A stretch of DNA of 8,509 bases from JBAPUB01 sp049282455. GTDB taxonomy: Bacteria; Actinomycetota; Actinomycetes; JAHEKZ01. The position numbers and the translations under genes were made by a program. The notes under the pieces were generated by a model. The model saw only the letters and a program-made list of their open reading frames with translations, ran no database searches and was not told where the DNA came from. Where the stretch lies: positions 1 through 8,509 of the forward strand of contig JBAPUB010000118.1 of the NCBI GenBank assembly GCA_049282455.1, written 5' to 3'. Each line of letters opens with the position of its first letter. Position 1 is the stretch's first letter. Positions 1 to 6,010 of this stretch are shown piece by piece.

Positions 1-114
1 TCCCTGGGAGATCAGCTCCTCGCAGGCGCGCCGGCTGCCCAACCCTGCCTGGGCCAGCACCTTCTGAAGGCGAGTCCCTGACCTTGTCTCACCGTCAGGT
101 TGAGGTTCAGTCAT
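1..114 (-). CDS. rluB: RluB-type 23S rRNA pseudouridine synthase, N-terminal fragment (cut by window edge)
   Basis: Only the first 38 codons are in the window; the gene runs off the left edge. After a short polar leader (MTEPQPDGETRSGT) comes RLQKVLAQAGLGSRRACEEL, the classic start of an S4 RNA-binding domain as found at the N-terminus of the RluB/RsuA family, which isomerise a uridine in rRNA to pseudouridine. The catalytic domain is outside the window. The ATG (114-112) overlaps the TGA of scpB (113-111) as ATGA, so translation is probably coupled to scpB. The order scpA-scpB-rluB is the usual actinobacterial one, and this context is the main reason to prefer RluB over other S4 proteins such as RsuA. 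Confidence 0.85.
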   Translation of the reverse strand, partial: MTEPQPDGETRSGTRLQKVLAQAGLGSRRACEELISQG

Positions 115-761
115 AGGTCGGTGTCGAATCCCTCAAGGTCGGGCAGGTGTGGAGCCAAGTCTGGAAGCTCATCGAGGGTGGACAGCCCGAGCCGCTCCAG
201 GAAGTACCCCGTGGTGCGGTACAGAATGGCGCCGGTCTCGTGATCGGTGCCCGACTCCTCGATCAAGCCGCGGTTCGTGAGCGTGCGGACCACGCTGTCG
301 ACGTTCACGCCGCGGACGCCGGAGATTCTGGCCCGGCTCACCGGTTGGCGGTAGGCGACGACAGCCAGCGTCTCCAAGGCTGCTTGCGTGAGTCGGGCCT
401 GCTGCCCCTCCAGCACGAACCGCTGCACGACCACAGAGAAGTCCGGTGCGCTGTAGAACCGCCATCCGCCAGCCACCTGACGGAGCTCGAACCCCCGGTT
501 CTGGTGGCGATAGCCCTCGGCAAGCGCCTGCAGCTCGGCCTCAACGGCATCGGTGGGCCGTTGGACCGCCTGGGCGAGCACCGTTGCGGTCACTGGCTCG
601 TCGACGATCATCAGCACGGCCTCCAACGCCCCGGCCAAGGGCATCGCAGCGATCGCGTTCAGGTCGACATCGTTCGGGTCGCCTGCCTCGGCCTCACGAC
701 GCTGCGGCGTCTGGTCGGAGATCACCTCGAGGTCTTGCGCCTCGTCGACGTCTGCGTTCAT
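111..761 (-). CDS. scpB: ScpB, segregation and condensation protein B
   Basis: 216 residues, a normal length for ScpB. ScpB dimerises, binds the middle of the kleisin ScpA, and regulates the SMC ATPase that organises and separates newly replicated chromosomes. An acidic leader (about residues 1-35) precedes the first winged-helix domain (about 40-118, starting PLAGALEAVLMIVDEPVTA). The second winged helix (about 120-195) holds the family signature LTQAALETLAVVAYRQPVSR followed by IRGVN-like ISGVRGVNVDSVVRTL, and ends with the usual LYRTTGYFLERLGL. The ATG (761-759) overlaps the scpA stop (760-758) as ATGA, which suggests coupled translation and balanced ScpA:ScpB production. The gene ends in a 4-bp overlap with rluB. 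No truncation or missing conserved block is visible. Confidence 0.96.
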   Translation of the reverse strand: MNADVDEAQDLEVISDQTPQRREAEAGDPNDVDLNAIAAMPLAGALEAVLMIVDEPVTATVLAQAVQRPTDAVEAELQALAEGYRHQNRGFELRQVAGGWRFYSAPDFSVVVQRFVLEGQQARLTQAALETLAVVAYRQPVSRARISGVRGVNVDSVVRTLTNRGLIEESGTDHETGAILYRTTGYFLERLGLSTLDELPDLAPHLPDLEGFDTDL

Positions 762-1684
762 CTGGCTGGCTCCTGTTCGTGCGGTTGAGCGTTGGTCGAG
801 GGGGGCGGGACAGTCGAGACGTCACCTTCAAGGCCGTCCTCAGGCTCGTCGAACTCGTCGTGGACATCCAGCTCGCCGTCCTCGGCCCCGGTCCACCGAA
901 TCGTGAGCTCACCCAGCGGTGTCAGCTGCTCGAAGGCGACAGCACCTTCGCGGAACAGCTCCAGGAGGGCGAGGAAGCGGGCCACGACCGTGACGGTGTC
1001 CTCTGCGTCGGCCGACAGGCTGCGGAAGGTGGATGTCCGCGTGCGGCGCAGGCGGTCAACGAGCAGTGCGGCCTGGTCTCGGACACTGACCTGAGTTGCA
1101 TGGATGTGGCCGATGTTGATCACCGGCTCCGGCCTCGGTGTCAGCGCTTTGGCCGCCAGCTCGGCGAAGGCCGCCGAGCCGAGTCCGATCAACACCTCGG
1201 GCAGGAGCTCCGCGAACTGCGGTTCCATAGCAACAGCGCGGGGGAACCGGCGTCCTGCCTCGGCCATCTGTGCGGCGAAGAGCCGTGAGACCTCCTTGTA
1301 TGCCCGGTACTGCAGCAACCGAGCGAACAGCAGGTCGCGGGCTTCGAGCAGGGCCAGGTCGTCTTCGTCCTCCACATCGCCGGCCGGGAGCAGCCGTGCC
1401 GCCTTCAGGTCGAGGAGTGTGGCAGCGACCACGAGGAAGTGCGTGGTCTGCTCGAGGTCCCAGTCGTCCCCCATCGCCTTGATGTGGACGATGAACTCGT
1501 CGGTGACCTGGGACAGGGCAACCTCAGTCACGTCCAGCTTGTGCTTGGAGATCAGGCTGAGGAGAAGGTCGAACGGGCCCTCGAAGATCTCGAGGTGGAC
1601 CGAGAACCCCTCAGGAGCGGCCGGGTCGGCGGACGCCGTACCAGGAACCGTGTCCGGTTGGGTCACGGCAGGCGTGGAGGTCAC
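758..1684 (-). CDS. scpA: ScpA, kleisin subunit of SMC condensin
   Basis: 308 residues. ScpA is the kleisin that bridges the two SMC heads and carries ScpB. The family N-terminal domain starts near residue 27 with FSVHLEIFEGPFDLLLSLI, followed by KHKLDVTEVALSQVTDEF, a hallmark of ScpA. The C-terminal winged helix (about 225-265: VTVVARFLALLELFREGAVA, then EQLTPLGELTIRW) binds the SMC head. Before the domain is a 26-residue polar leader; after it is an acidic tail (267-288, rich in E and D) and a proline/polar end, so this protein is longer than many ScpAs. The start is GTG at 1684-1682; no strong Shine-Dalgarno is seen (GAGGG lies about 17 nt upstream), so the exact start is uncertain. It follows the upstream gene by 34 bp and overlaps scpB by 4 bp. 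Confidence 0.95.
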   Translation of the reverse strand: MTSTPAVTQPDTVPGTASADPAAPEGFSVHLEIFEGPFDLLLSLISKHKLDVTEVALSQVTDEFIVHIKAMGDDWDLEQTTHFLVVAATLLDLKAARLLPAGDVEDEDDLALLEARDLLFARLLQYRAYKEVSRLFAAQMAEAGRRFPRAVAMEPQFAELLPEVLIGLGSAAFAELAAKALTPRPEPVINIGHIHATQVSVRDQAALLVDRLRRTRTSTFRSLSADAEDTVTVVARFLALLELFREGAVAFEQLTPLGELTIRWTGAEDGELDVHDEFDEPEDGLEGDVSTVPPPSTNAQPHEQEPAR

Positions 1685-1718
1685 CTGCGAACGGTATCCG
1701 ACCCTCGAGGGCGTGCGT

Positions 1719-2132
1719 TCAGTCGCCGGTCATCCGGCGGACCAGCACGCTGGAGGTCCCCTTGGTCTCCAGGTCGGACATGACCACCGCGATGGCCTCA
1801 CGCACGATCCGGCCCCGATCACACTTCACGCCATGGTCTCGGTAGAGCAGTACCCGGGCATCCTCCAGGGCCATGAGCTCCTCGGCCGACAAGTACACGG
1901 TGATCTTCTCCTCGTGGCGCTCGCGACCCGACGGCTCCAGGGACGCCGACCGCACCCGGCGCAGCCGGCGCTTGACGGTGGTTGCCCCCGCCCCTGCGGT
2001 CGAGGCCGACTCTCTGGCCATCTGGTCGTCCGGCTCCGTGCTGGGGACCTGCGGGTCGGTGTCGGTGTCCAGGCCCGATCCCGTGGTGCGGAACAGCTCG
2101 TTGGCGCCGGGAAGGGCTGCTCGTCGGCTCAT
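1719..2132 (-). CDS. Small ribbon-helix-helix-like protein overlapping the parA-like gene (function unknown; possible ParB-like partner)
   Basis: 137 residues; I do not recognise a named family. The N-terminus (MSRRAALPGANELFRTT) is basic and hydrophobic, then residues 18-50 are low-complexity (D, T, S, P, A), then a basic stretch (54-61, KRRLRRVR). The C-terminal part, about 73-125, reads as strand-helix-helix: HEEKITVYLS, then AEELMALEDARVLLYRDHG, then DRGRIVREAIAVVMSDLETK. This is the pattern of ribbon-helix-helix DNA-binding proteins (CopG/MetJ-like), including non-canonical ParB partners of ParA such as ParG. The ATG (2132-2130) overlaps the parA-like stop as ATGA, so the two are probably translated together. 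It lies just before scpA. Fold by pattern only; partner role is inference from the overlap. Confidence 0.85.
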   Translation of the reverse strand: MSRRAALPGANELFRTTGSGLDTDTDPQVPSTEPDDQMARESASTAGAGATTVKRRLRRVRSASLEPSGRERHEEKITVYLSAEELMALEDARVLLYRDHGVKCDRGRIVREAIAVVMSDLETKGTSSVLVRRMTGD

Positions 2133-3040
2133 CGGGACAGCACCTCTCGGGCCAGCTCGCGGTAGGCCTGAGCGCCCGAGGACCGAGTCGCGTAGCTCGT
2201 GATCGGCTCTCCCACGACCGTCGTCTCGGGGAATCGGACGGTCCGCGCAATGACGGTGTGGAAAACCTTGTCCCCGAACGCCTCGACCACCCTCGCCAGG
2301 ACCTCACGCCCATGCACCGTTCGACTGTCATACATTGTGGCCAAAATTCCCTCAAGTTCCAGTTGAGGGTTAAGCCGTTCCTGCACTTTGTAGATGGTGT
2401 CCATGAGCAGAGCGACTCCACGGAGCGCGAAGAACTCGCACTCCAGCGGGATGATCACCGCGTGGGCCGCCGTCAGCGCGTTGACGGTCAGCAGCCCCAG
2501 CGACGGCTGGCAGTCGATCAACACGTAGTCGTAGTCGGCCAGGACCGGAGCCAGGATGCGGATCAGGGTCTGTTCGCGCGCCACCTCCCCCACCAGCTGG
2601 ATCTCCGCGGCGGACAGGTCGATGTTGCTCGGCAGCAAGTCCAGACCGACCACGTTGGTCTTGAGCAGCACGTCCTCAGCGCTGATCCCTCGGTCCATGA
2701 GCAGGTTGTAGACGGTCCGGTCGAGCTCATGGGGGTTGACTCCCAGGCCCACCGACAGCGCCCCCTGTGGGTCGAAGTCCACGAGCAGGACTCGACGTCC
2801 GAGCTCGGCCAGGGCGGCACCCAGGTTGATCGTCGTGGTCGTCTTGCCCACGCCGCCCTTCTGGTTGCACATGGCGATGACCCGGGCCGGCCCGTGCTCC
2901 ATGAGCGGCTCAGGCTCAGGGAAGACCACCCGAGGGCGCTTGGTGGGCCCGAGGATCTCCTCGAGCTCGATCCCGTCCGTGCTCGCTGTCGGCACGGTGG
3001 CGGACGGGTGATCAGAGTCATTTGTCGACATGTCGCTCAA
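2129..3040 (-). CDS. Orphan ParA-like ATPase (PldP-like) of the scpAB operon
   Basis: 303 residues with a deviant Walker ATPase fold of the ParA/MinD/Soj class. Visible motifs are the Walker A KGGVGKTT (61-68, signature lysine K61 and K66), the A' motif DFDPQG (88-93) and the Walker B strand YVLID ending in D176. Such ATPases dimerise on ATP and bind nucleoid DNA or membrane to position cargo. About 50 residues precede the Walker A, with a segment (ELEEILGPTKRPRVVFPEPE) that I recall as conserved in actinobacterial homologues. No parB or parS is adjacent, so this is not the oriC parAB gene; the location before scpAB matches PldP of Corynebacterium glutamicum. The start is taken as TTG (3040) because GAGAGG lies 8 nt upstream; ATG at 3031-3029, three codons in, is the alternative. 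It overlaps the next gene by 4 bp. Confidence 0.93.
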   Translation of the reverse strand: MSDMSTNDSDHPSATVPTASTDGIELEEILGPTKRPRVVFPEPEPLMEHGPARVIAMCNQKGGVGKTTTTINLGAALAELGRRVLLVDFDPQGALSVGLGVNPHELDRTVYNLLMDRGISAEDVLLKTNVVGLDLLPSNIDLSAAEIQLVGEVAREQTLIRILAPVLADYDYVLIDCQPSLGLLTVNALTAAHAVIIPLECEFFALRGVALLMDTIYKVQERLNPQLELEGILATMYDSRTVHGREVLARVVEAFGDKVFHTVIARTVRFPETTVVGEPITSYATRSSGAQAYRELAREVLSR

Positions 3041-3048
3041 TCGTCGAA

Positions 3049-3054
3049 CCTCTC
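3049..3054 (-). promoter_or_regulatory. Shine-Dalgarno of the parA-like gene
   Basis: The minus strand reads GAGAGG here, 8 nt before the TTG at 3040. The alternative ATG at 3031-3029 would be 17 nt away, too far for this site. The site therefore favours the TTG start. Confidence 0.5.
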
Positions 3055-3082
3055 AGGAGACCTATCGTCATTTGTGCTGGCG

Positions 3083-3112
3083 ACTCTAGGCGGTGTGTGC
3101 CGACGGGGGCAA
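3083..3112 (-). promoter_or_regulatory. Candidate promoter for the parA-like/scpA/scpB/rluB operon
   Basis: On the minus strand TTGCCC (3112-3107) and TAGAGT (3088-3083) are separated by 18 bp, each matching four of six positions of the housekeeping -35 and -10 consensus. Transcription would begin near 3076, giving a leader of about 35 nt before the TTG start. It lies between the hairpin at the end of xerD and the first gene of the packed operon, where a promoter is expected. Pattern match only. Confidence 0.35.
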
Positions 3113-3117
3113 GATCG

Positions 3118-3143
3118 GCTCATCCCCGCGCACGGGGATGAGC
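3118..3143 (-). terminator. Perfect 10-bp-stem hairpin overlapping the xerD stop codon
   Basis: Arms 3118-3127 and 3134-3143 are perfectly complementary (GCTCATCCCC and GGGGATGAGC) around a 6-nt loop at 3128-3133. The xerD stop TGA (3122-3120) is inside the downstream arm, so the hairpin encodes the last residues (AHPRARG). The RNA after it has no run of U, so it is not a classical intrinsic terminator; actinobacterial terminators often lack one. It may end xerD transcription or protect the 3' end. Confidence 0.5.
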
Positions 3144-4055
3144 GGTCGCGTAGACCTCGCGCAGCCGGTCGACGGTCACCAGCGTGTAGGCCTGGGTCGT
3201 GGTCACCGAGGCGTGCCCGAGGAGCTCCTGCACCACGCGTACGTCCGCGCCGCCGTCCAGCAGGTGGGTGGCGAAGCTGTGGCGCAGTGTGTGCGGCGAC
3301 ACGGCCACGGTCAGGCCGGCCTGGTCGGCGGCCTGCTGCAGCACCGACCAGGCGCTCTGGCGGGTCAGCCGCCCTCCCCTGGAGTTCAAGAACACCGCCG
3401 CCCCCGACCGTGGCCCCACGAGTGCGGGTCGACCGCGCACCAGGTACGCGTCCAACGCGTCCGCGGCGAACCGGCCGAGCGGAACAATGCGCTCCTTGCT
3501 GCCCTTGCCCAGGACCCTCACCGTCCGCCCGGCCAGGTCGATGTCGTCGACGTCCAGGCCCACGGCCTCGGAGATCCGTGCTCCCGTTCCGTAGAGAAGC
3601 TCGAGCAGCGCGCGGTCACGCAGCTCGCGGTCGGTGGCTGGGTCTGCGGCCGCAGCCAGCAGCCGCTCGACGTCGGCCAACGGGATCGCCCGAGGAAGCC
3701 GCCTGGGGGGTTTGGGTGGGCGAACCTCGTGGGCCGGATCGGTTGTGGACAGCCCGTCGCGAACCGCGAACCGGTGGAGCCCTCGGACCGCCGCCAGGGT
3801 ACGGGCCGCCGACGAGGCCTTGAGCGCTGCGGAGTCGGCGTCTCCCTCTCGCAGGGAGGCCACGAAGGAGGACACGTCGGCCGGGGTGACCGCGGCGACG
3901 TCTCCGACTCCTCGGTCCCGGCAGAAAGCCAGGTACCGGTCAAGGTCGCGACGGTAGGAGATCAACGTGTTGCGGGCCAGCCCTCGCTCGACGTTGAGGT
4001 GGTCCAGGTACGCCCTGACCGCGCGCTCCAGGTTTCCGTCCGCGGCGCTCGGCAT
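3120..4055 (-). CDS. xerD: XerD, site-specific tyrosine recombinase
   Basis: 311 residues, typical for XerC/XerD, which resolve chromosome dimers at dif near the replication terminus. The N-terminal core-binding domain (about 8-100) contains YLDHLNVERGLARNTLISYR. The catalytic domain (about 120-305) shows the full active site: R160 (GTGARISEAVGL), K184 (GKGSKER), H255 and R258 (SPHTLRHSFATHLL), H281 (LLGHASV) and the nucleophile Y290 (TTTQAYT). Spacings between these residues closely match Escherichia coli XerD. XerD rather than XerC is assigned from the position beside parA/scpAB, as for mycobacterial and corynebacterial xerD. The ATG at 4055 is preceded by AGGG at a 7-nt spacing. The gene is flanked by hairpins on both sides, so it may be its own transcription unit. 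Confidence 0.93.
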   Translation of the reverse strand: MPSAADGNLERAVRAYLDHLNVERGLARNTLISYRRDLDRYLAFCRDRGVGDVAAVTPADVSSFVASLREGDADSAALKASSAARTLAAVRGLHRFAVRDGLSTTDPAHEVRPPKPPRRLPRAIPLADVERLLAAAADPATDRELRDRALLELLYGTGARISEAVGLDVDDIDLAGRTVRVLGKGSKERIVPLGRFAADALDAYLVRGRPALVGPRSGAAVFLNSRGGRLTRQSAWSVLQQAADQAGLTVAVSPHTLRHSFATHLLDGGADVRVVQELLGHASVTTTQAYTLVTVDRLREVYATAHPRARG

Positions 4056-4061
4056 GACATA

Positions 4062-4067
4062 ACCCTA
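4062..4067 (-). promoter_or_regulatory. Candidate -10 element placed for a leaderless xerD transcript, overlapping the AGGG ribosome site
   Basis: The minus strand reads TAGGGT (4067-4062), fitting TANNNT, followed by exactly six bases and then the xerD ATG (4055). This is the geometry of leaderless promoters common in actinobacteria. The same bases supply the AGGG of a possible Shine-Dalgarno, so the two readings compete. No good -35 hexamer is seen 16-18 bp upstream. Confidence 0.3.
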
Positions 4068-4075
4068 GCGATGAG

Positions 4076-4116
4076 TGAGGCGGTCGACACCGGGTCTCCC
4101 CGACGCGACCGCCTCA
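4076..4116 (-). terminator. Hairpin with 11-bp perfect stem downstream of ald
   Basis: TGAGGCGGTCG (4076-4086) pairs perfectly with CGACCGCCTCA (4106-4116). The 19-nt loop holds a further 4-bp stem (4091-4094 with 4099-4102). It lies 38 nt after the ald stop and just upstream of xerD, with no U-run after it. Probably the ald transcription end signal; it could also affect xerD initiation because its lower arm lies within about 10-20 bp of the -10 candidate. Confidence 0.5.
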
Positions 4117-4153
4117 GCTCTGGACGTAGGCGAAGGACTCGCCGACTCTGCGG

Positions 4154-5269
4154 TCAGCCAATGAGCTCGTCGACGCGAACCCAGGGCATGTCGAAGGCCG
4201 AAGCGACAGCCTCGTAGGTGATGTGTCCCTCGTGCGTGTTCAAGCCGGGGCGCAGGACCGCGTTGTTCGCCAGCGCTCCCCTCCACCCGAGGTTGGCCAG
4301 CTGGACGGCGTACGGCAGCGTCACGTTGGTCAATGCGTAGGTCGACGTGTGCGGCACCGCGCCCGGCATGTTGGCCACGCAGTAGAACACTGTGTCGTGC
4401 ACCTTGAACGTGGGGTCTGCGTGCGTGGTCGGGCGTGAGCCCTCGAAACAACCGCCCTGGTCGATCGCGATGTCGACGAGCACTGCACCCGGCTTCATCG
4501 AAGCCACCATGTCGTTGGTCACCAGCTTGGGGGCCTTGGCTCCCGGAACGAGCACTGCACCGATGACCAGATCAGCCTGCGAGACTTCCTGCTCGATGGC
4601 GTAGGAGCTCGACATCAGGGTCTGCATGCGCCCTTGGTAGATCCGGTCGATCTCGGCGAGCCGCTTGGCGTTGATGTCCAGGATCGACACGTTGGCACCC
4701 ATCCCGACCGCGATCTGGGCCGCGTTGAGGCCTGAGACACCGCCACCGAGGACGACCACCTTGGCCGCCTTCACGCCCGGGACACCCCCGAGCAGGACGC
4801 CGCGCCCACCATTGGCCCGCTGGAGGGTCGCCGACCCGACCTGCGGCCCCATGCGCCCAGCCACCTCGGACATCGGTGCCAGCAGCGGCAAGGAGCCGTC
4901 TGGGAGCTCGACGGTCTCGTAGGCGATCGCCGTCACGCCGGAGTTCAGCAGCGCGTCGGTGCACTCGCGTCCGGCGGCCAGGTGCAGGTAGGTGAACAGC
5001 ACCTGCCCCTTTCGCATGCGGTGGTACTCCTCGGCGATGGGCTCCTTGACCTTCAAGACCATGTCGCCCGTGGCCCACACGTCGTCTGCCGTGGGCAGGA
5101 TCGTGGCTCCTGCGGCGACGAAATCGTCGTTGCTGATGGAGGAGCCGACGCCAGCATCGGTCTCGACGTAGACGTCGTGACCGTGGCGGGTGAGCTCGTA
5201 CACGCCGGCCGGCGTGATGGCGACTCGGTACTCGTGGTTCTTGACCTCGCGTGGGATGCCGACCTTCAC
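4154..5269 (-). CDS. ald: Alanine dehydrogenase
   Basis: 371 residues, the same length as Mycobacterium tuberculosis Ald. The enzyme converts L-alanine, NAD+ and water to pyruvate, ammonium and NADH in the cytoplasm, or runs in reverse to assimilate ammonium. Key residues are present: R15 (EYRVAITP), K75 (LKVKEP), H96 (TYLHLA) and D270 (IAIDQGG); the NAD-binding Rossmann motif is GGGVSG (175-180), with D198 after the second strand. The start is set at GTG 5269-5267 because it gives the canonical MKVGIPREVKN. A TTG three codons upstream (5278) is open but lies only 2 nt after the AAGGA ribosome site, which is 11 nt from the GTG. A 93-bp spacer with a -10-like element precedes it, so it may have its own promoter. 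Confidence 0.96.
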   Translation of the reverse strand: MKVGIPREVKNHEYRVAITPAGVYELTRHGHDVYVETDAGVGSSISNDDFVAAGATILPTADDVWATGDMVLKVKEPIAEEYHRMRKGQVLFTYLHLAAGRECTDALLNSGVTAIAYETVELPDGSLPLLAPMSEVAGRMGPQVGSATLQRANGGRGVLLGGVPGVKAAKVVVLGGGVSGLNAAQIAVGMGANVSILDINAKRLAEIDRIYQGRMQTLMSSSYAIEQEVSQADLVIGAVLVPGAKAPKLVTNDMVASMKPGAVLVDIAIDQGGCFEGSRPTTHADPTFKVHDTVFYCVANMPGAVPHTSTYALTNVTLPYAVQLANLGWRGALANNAVLRPGLNTHEGHITYEAVASAFDMPWVRVDELIG

Positions 5270-5297
5270 GGCTATCAACGTCCTTCGTGTCGAGACT

Positions 5298-5320
5298 CCG
5301 CCCCGGGTACCCCTGGGCGG
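5298..5320 (-). other. Compact hairpin in the ald 5' leader
   Basis: Outer arms CCGCCC and GGGCGG pair across 23 nt, with an inner GGG/CCC stem closing a GTA loop; a single A/G mismatch separates them. It ends 28 nt before the ald GTG. There is no U-run after it. If the -10 at 5331-5326 is real, the transcript would begin with this hairpin. It could alternatively mark the end of the Nudix transcript. Confidence 0.35.
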
Positions 5321-5325
5321 CGCCG

Positions 5326-5331
5326 AGTGTA
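5326..5331 (-). promoter_or_regulatory. Candidate -10 element of an ald promoter
   Basis: The minus strand reads TACACT within GGATACACTCGG, a good match to TATAAT, giving a transcription start near 5319 and a leader of about 50 nt. No recognisable -35 is found at 16-18 bp upstream, so an activator or extended -10 would be needed. Pattern match only. Confidence 0.3.
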
Positions 5332-5362
5332 TCCGCCGGGGCCTCCTGCTGCTTGCGAAGGG

Positions 5363-6010
5363 TCAGGAACGTTGGTGGTAGCGGTCGCTGCGCTCGGGCC
5401 AAGGGCTGTCGGCGGGTCGTAGGGGGACCCCCGCGAGCTCGAGCGCGTAGCGGGCCGCGAGAAGCCCCGCGACTGCCATGGCGTTGTGGACCTGCCCCGA
5501 TGCCACCCTGGCGCATGCCTCGTCGAGCGGGACCCACACCACGGGCATGTCCTTTTCCTCGTCGGTCCGCTCGTGCCGCTCGTGAGTCGGTACCTCGGTG
5601 ATTCCGCGGGCGAGGAAGACCCGGTACGCCTCTGAGGACATCCCCGGCGAGCTGAACAGGTCGACCAGAGTCGACCACTCGCTGGCTCGCACGAACGCCT
5701 CCTCGGCCAGCTCGCGCTCAGCAGCCAGCCGAGGGTCCTCCGTGGCCACGTCGAGCAGGCCCGCGGGCAGCTCCCAGAGCCAGCCCCCTACGGGATGACG
5801 GTACTGCTGGATCAAGAGAACCCGATCCTGGTCGTCAATGGCGACGACGCCCACGGCTCCCGGGTGCACGATCACGTCACGTCGGACCGCATGCCCCTGG
5901 TCCAAGACGACGGTCTCGGTCACGACGTCCCACTTCATGCCCTCGTACCGGACGACCTGGTCGCTCACCGGCTGCGCGGCCATGCGGTCGACGACGACCG
6001 GATCGCTCAC
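5363..6010 (-). CDS. Nudix hydrolase, ADP-ribose pyrophosphatase type
   Basis: 215 residues. Nudix enzymes of this type split ADP-ribose into AMP and ribose 5-phosphate, probably clearing a reactive nucleotide sugar; substrate is inferred from family and position (the Rv1700 position of Mycobacterium tuberculosis, beside pyrG). The fold starts near residue 45 (RDVIVHPGAVGVVAIDDQDR), followed by LLIQQYRHPVGGWLWELPAG, typical of ADP-ribose pyrophosphatases. The Nudix box spans about 84-106, GLLDVATE to RELAEEAF, with metal ligands E100, E103 and E104 (R99 conserved). It has six rather than five residues between G and E, and F106 replaces the usual glycine; both occur in actinobacterial homologues as I recall them. 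SSPGMSSEAYRVFLAR follows. The GTG start (6010-6008) overlaps the pyrG stop as GTGA, so expression is probably coupled to pyrG. Confidence 0.93.
   Translation of the reverse strand: MSDPVVVDRMAAQPVSDQVVRYEGMKWDVVTETVVLDQGHAVRRDVIVHPGAVGVVAIDDQDRVLLIQQYRHPVGGWLWELPAGLLDVATEDPRLAAERELAEEAFVRASEWSTLVDLFSSPGMSSEAYRVFLARGITEVPTHERHERTDEEKDMPVVWVPLDEACARVASGQVHNAMAVAGLLAARYALELAGVPLRPADSPWPERSDRYHQRS

Noticed and set aside
811..820. Extra copy of the pyrG repeat (CAGTCGAGAC) in scpA
   Set aside because: A single match inside coding sequence without phased neighbours; compatible with chance.
446..1288. 280-codon plus-strand open frame opposite scpA/scpB
   Set aside because: Overlaps two conserved genes antisense, with a biased composition and no motif.
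3118..3143. CRISPR array
   Set aside because: Only one repeat-like unit is present, with no second copy or spacer nearby, and it is coding sequence of xerD.
1982..3823. 613-codon plus-strand open frame opposite parA-like and xerD
   Set aside because: Shadow of two well-supported minus-strand genes; arginine/proline/glycine-rich product without domains, and it crosses gene boundaries.
3093..4217. 374-codon plus-strand open frame opposite xerD
   Set aside because: XerD has all catalytic residues on the other strand; this frame has no recognisable domain.
5267..5278. TTG start for ald three codons upstream
   Set aside because: It leaves only 2 nt after the AAGGA ribosome site and adds residues before the canonical MKVGIPREVK.
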